Below, piece by piece: positions 5,974 through 5,980 of a stretch of DNA of 5,980 bases. Positions within the stretch are counted from its first letter, which is position 1. The number at the start of each line of letters is the position of its first letter. The notes beneath the pieces were generated by a model. The model did no database searches, was not told the DNA's origin, and was given only the letters and a program-made list of their open reading frames with translations. A program made the translations under genes and the position numbers. The DNA comes from SIG622 sp045604705 (GTDB taxonomy: Bacteria; Bacillota; Clostridia; Oscillospirales; CAG-382), in the NCBI GenBank assembly GCA_045604705.1, contig JAZUOO010000053.1, forward strand, positions 1-5,980, in the 5' to 3' direction.

Positions 5974-5980
5974 CTGTAGG
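5974..5980. repeat. possible truncated third GTAGGG element
   Basis: The window ends in CTGTAGG, the start of the GTAGGG motif, at a similar place after composite element B as the 5803 element has after element A. Too little is visible to be sure. Confidence 0.3.

Larger units (their letters stand above)
5622..5980. other. gene-free repeat-rich region after the kinase
   Basis: No credible gene lies in these 359 bp. In order they hold the end of the GGATTTA heptamers, composite element A (5646-5749), an AT-rich linker with a stem of CCTACGAAT (5781-5789) against ATTTGTAGG (5799-5807; one G-T wobble), a GTAGGG hairpin (5803-5828), composite element B (5832-5941), and a unique tail that ends in TGTAGG at 5975-5980. 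The order composite element then TGTAGG is thus repeated, suggesting a higher-order module of about 150-190 bp that continues past the window. A 221-codon reverse-strand frame enters this region from antisense kinase sequence; I regard it as a shadow plus translated repeat. Confidence 0.85.

Overview
The window looks like an ordinary housekeeping and signalling segment of a Clostridia-type Firmicute genome, plausibly a gut Ruminococcaceae/Oscillospiraceae relative. The grounds are a low-to-mid GC content, purine-rich Shine-Dalgarno sites, a Cys-rich insert in AlaRS of the kind I remember from Clostridia, a WalRK/PhoPR-style two-component pair, and short hairpin repeats between genes. The taxonomic placement is inference from style, not from a search.

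Layout: positions 1-156 are four perfect copies of a 38-bp tandem repeat, cut by the window edge. Each copy is a 10-bp linker plus four GCATTAT-like heptamers. The array stops about 50 bp before alaS (204-2825, alanine--tRNA ligase, complete and canonical). A 147-bp gap follows (2826-2972). It holds a GTAGGG-type hairpin, a consensus -10 hexamer, and a 12-bp tandem direct repeat with overlapping inverted repeats just before the next ribosome binding site. Then come an OmpR/PhoB-family response regulator (2973-3677), an unusually wide 132-bp gap (3678-3809), and a membrane sensor histidine kinase (3810-5621; TM, extracytoplasmic sensor, TM, HAMP, PAS, HisKA, HATPase_c). The last 359 bp have no gene and are almost entirely repeats: three GGATTTA-like heptamers overlapping the kinase stop codon, two copies (104 and 110 bp) of a composite hairpin element carrying an AATGCAT heptamer array, and a second GTAGGG hairpin between them. 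The start of a possible third lies at the window edge.

How the genes work together: the regulator and kinase form one phosphorelay, in which the kinase senses a signal outside or at the membrane and phosphorylates Asp55 of the regulator, which binds DNA. alaS is an independent translation gene that happens to lie upstream in the same orientation. I see no defence, mobile, biosynthetic or otherwise novel gene system here. What deserves a second look is noncoding: one heptamer family lies in opposite orientations on the two sides of the gene block, the composite repeats differ by exactly one heptamer, and the regulator's leader contains a symmetrical repeat cluster that could be an autoregulatory operator.
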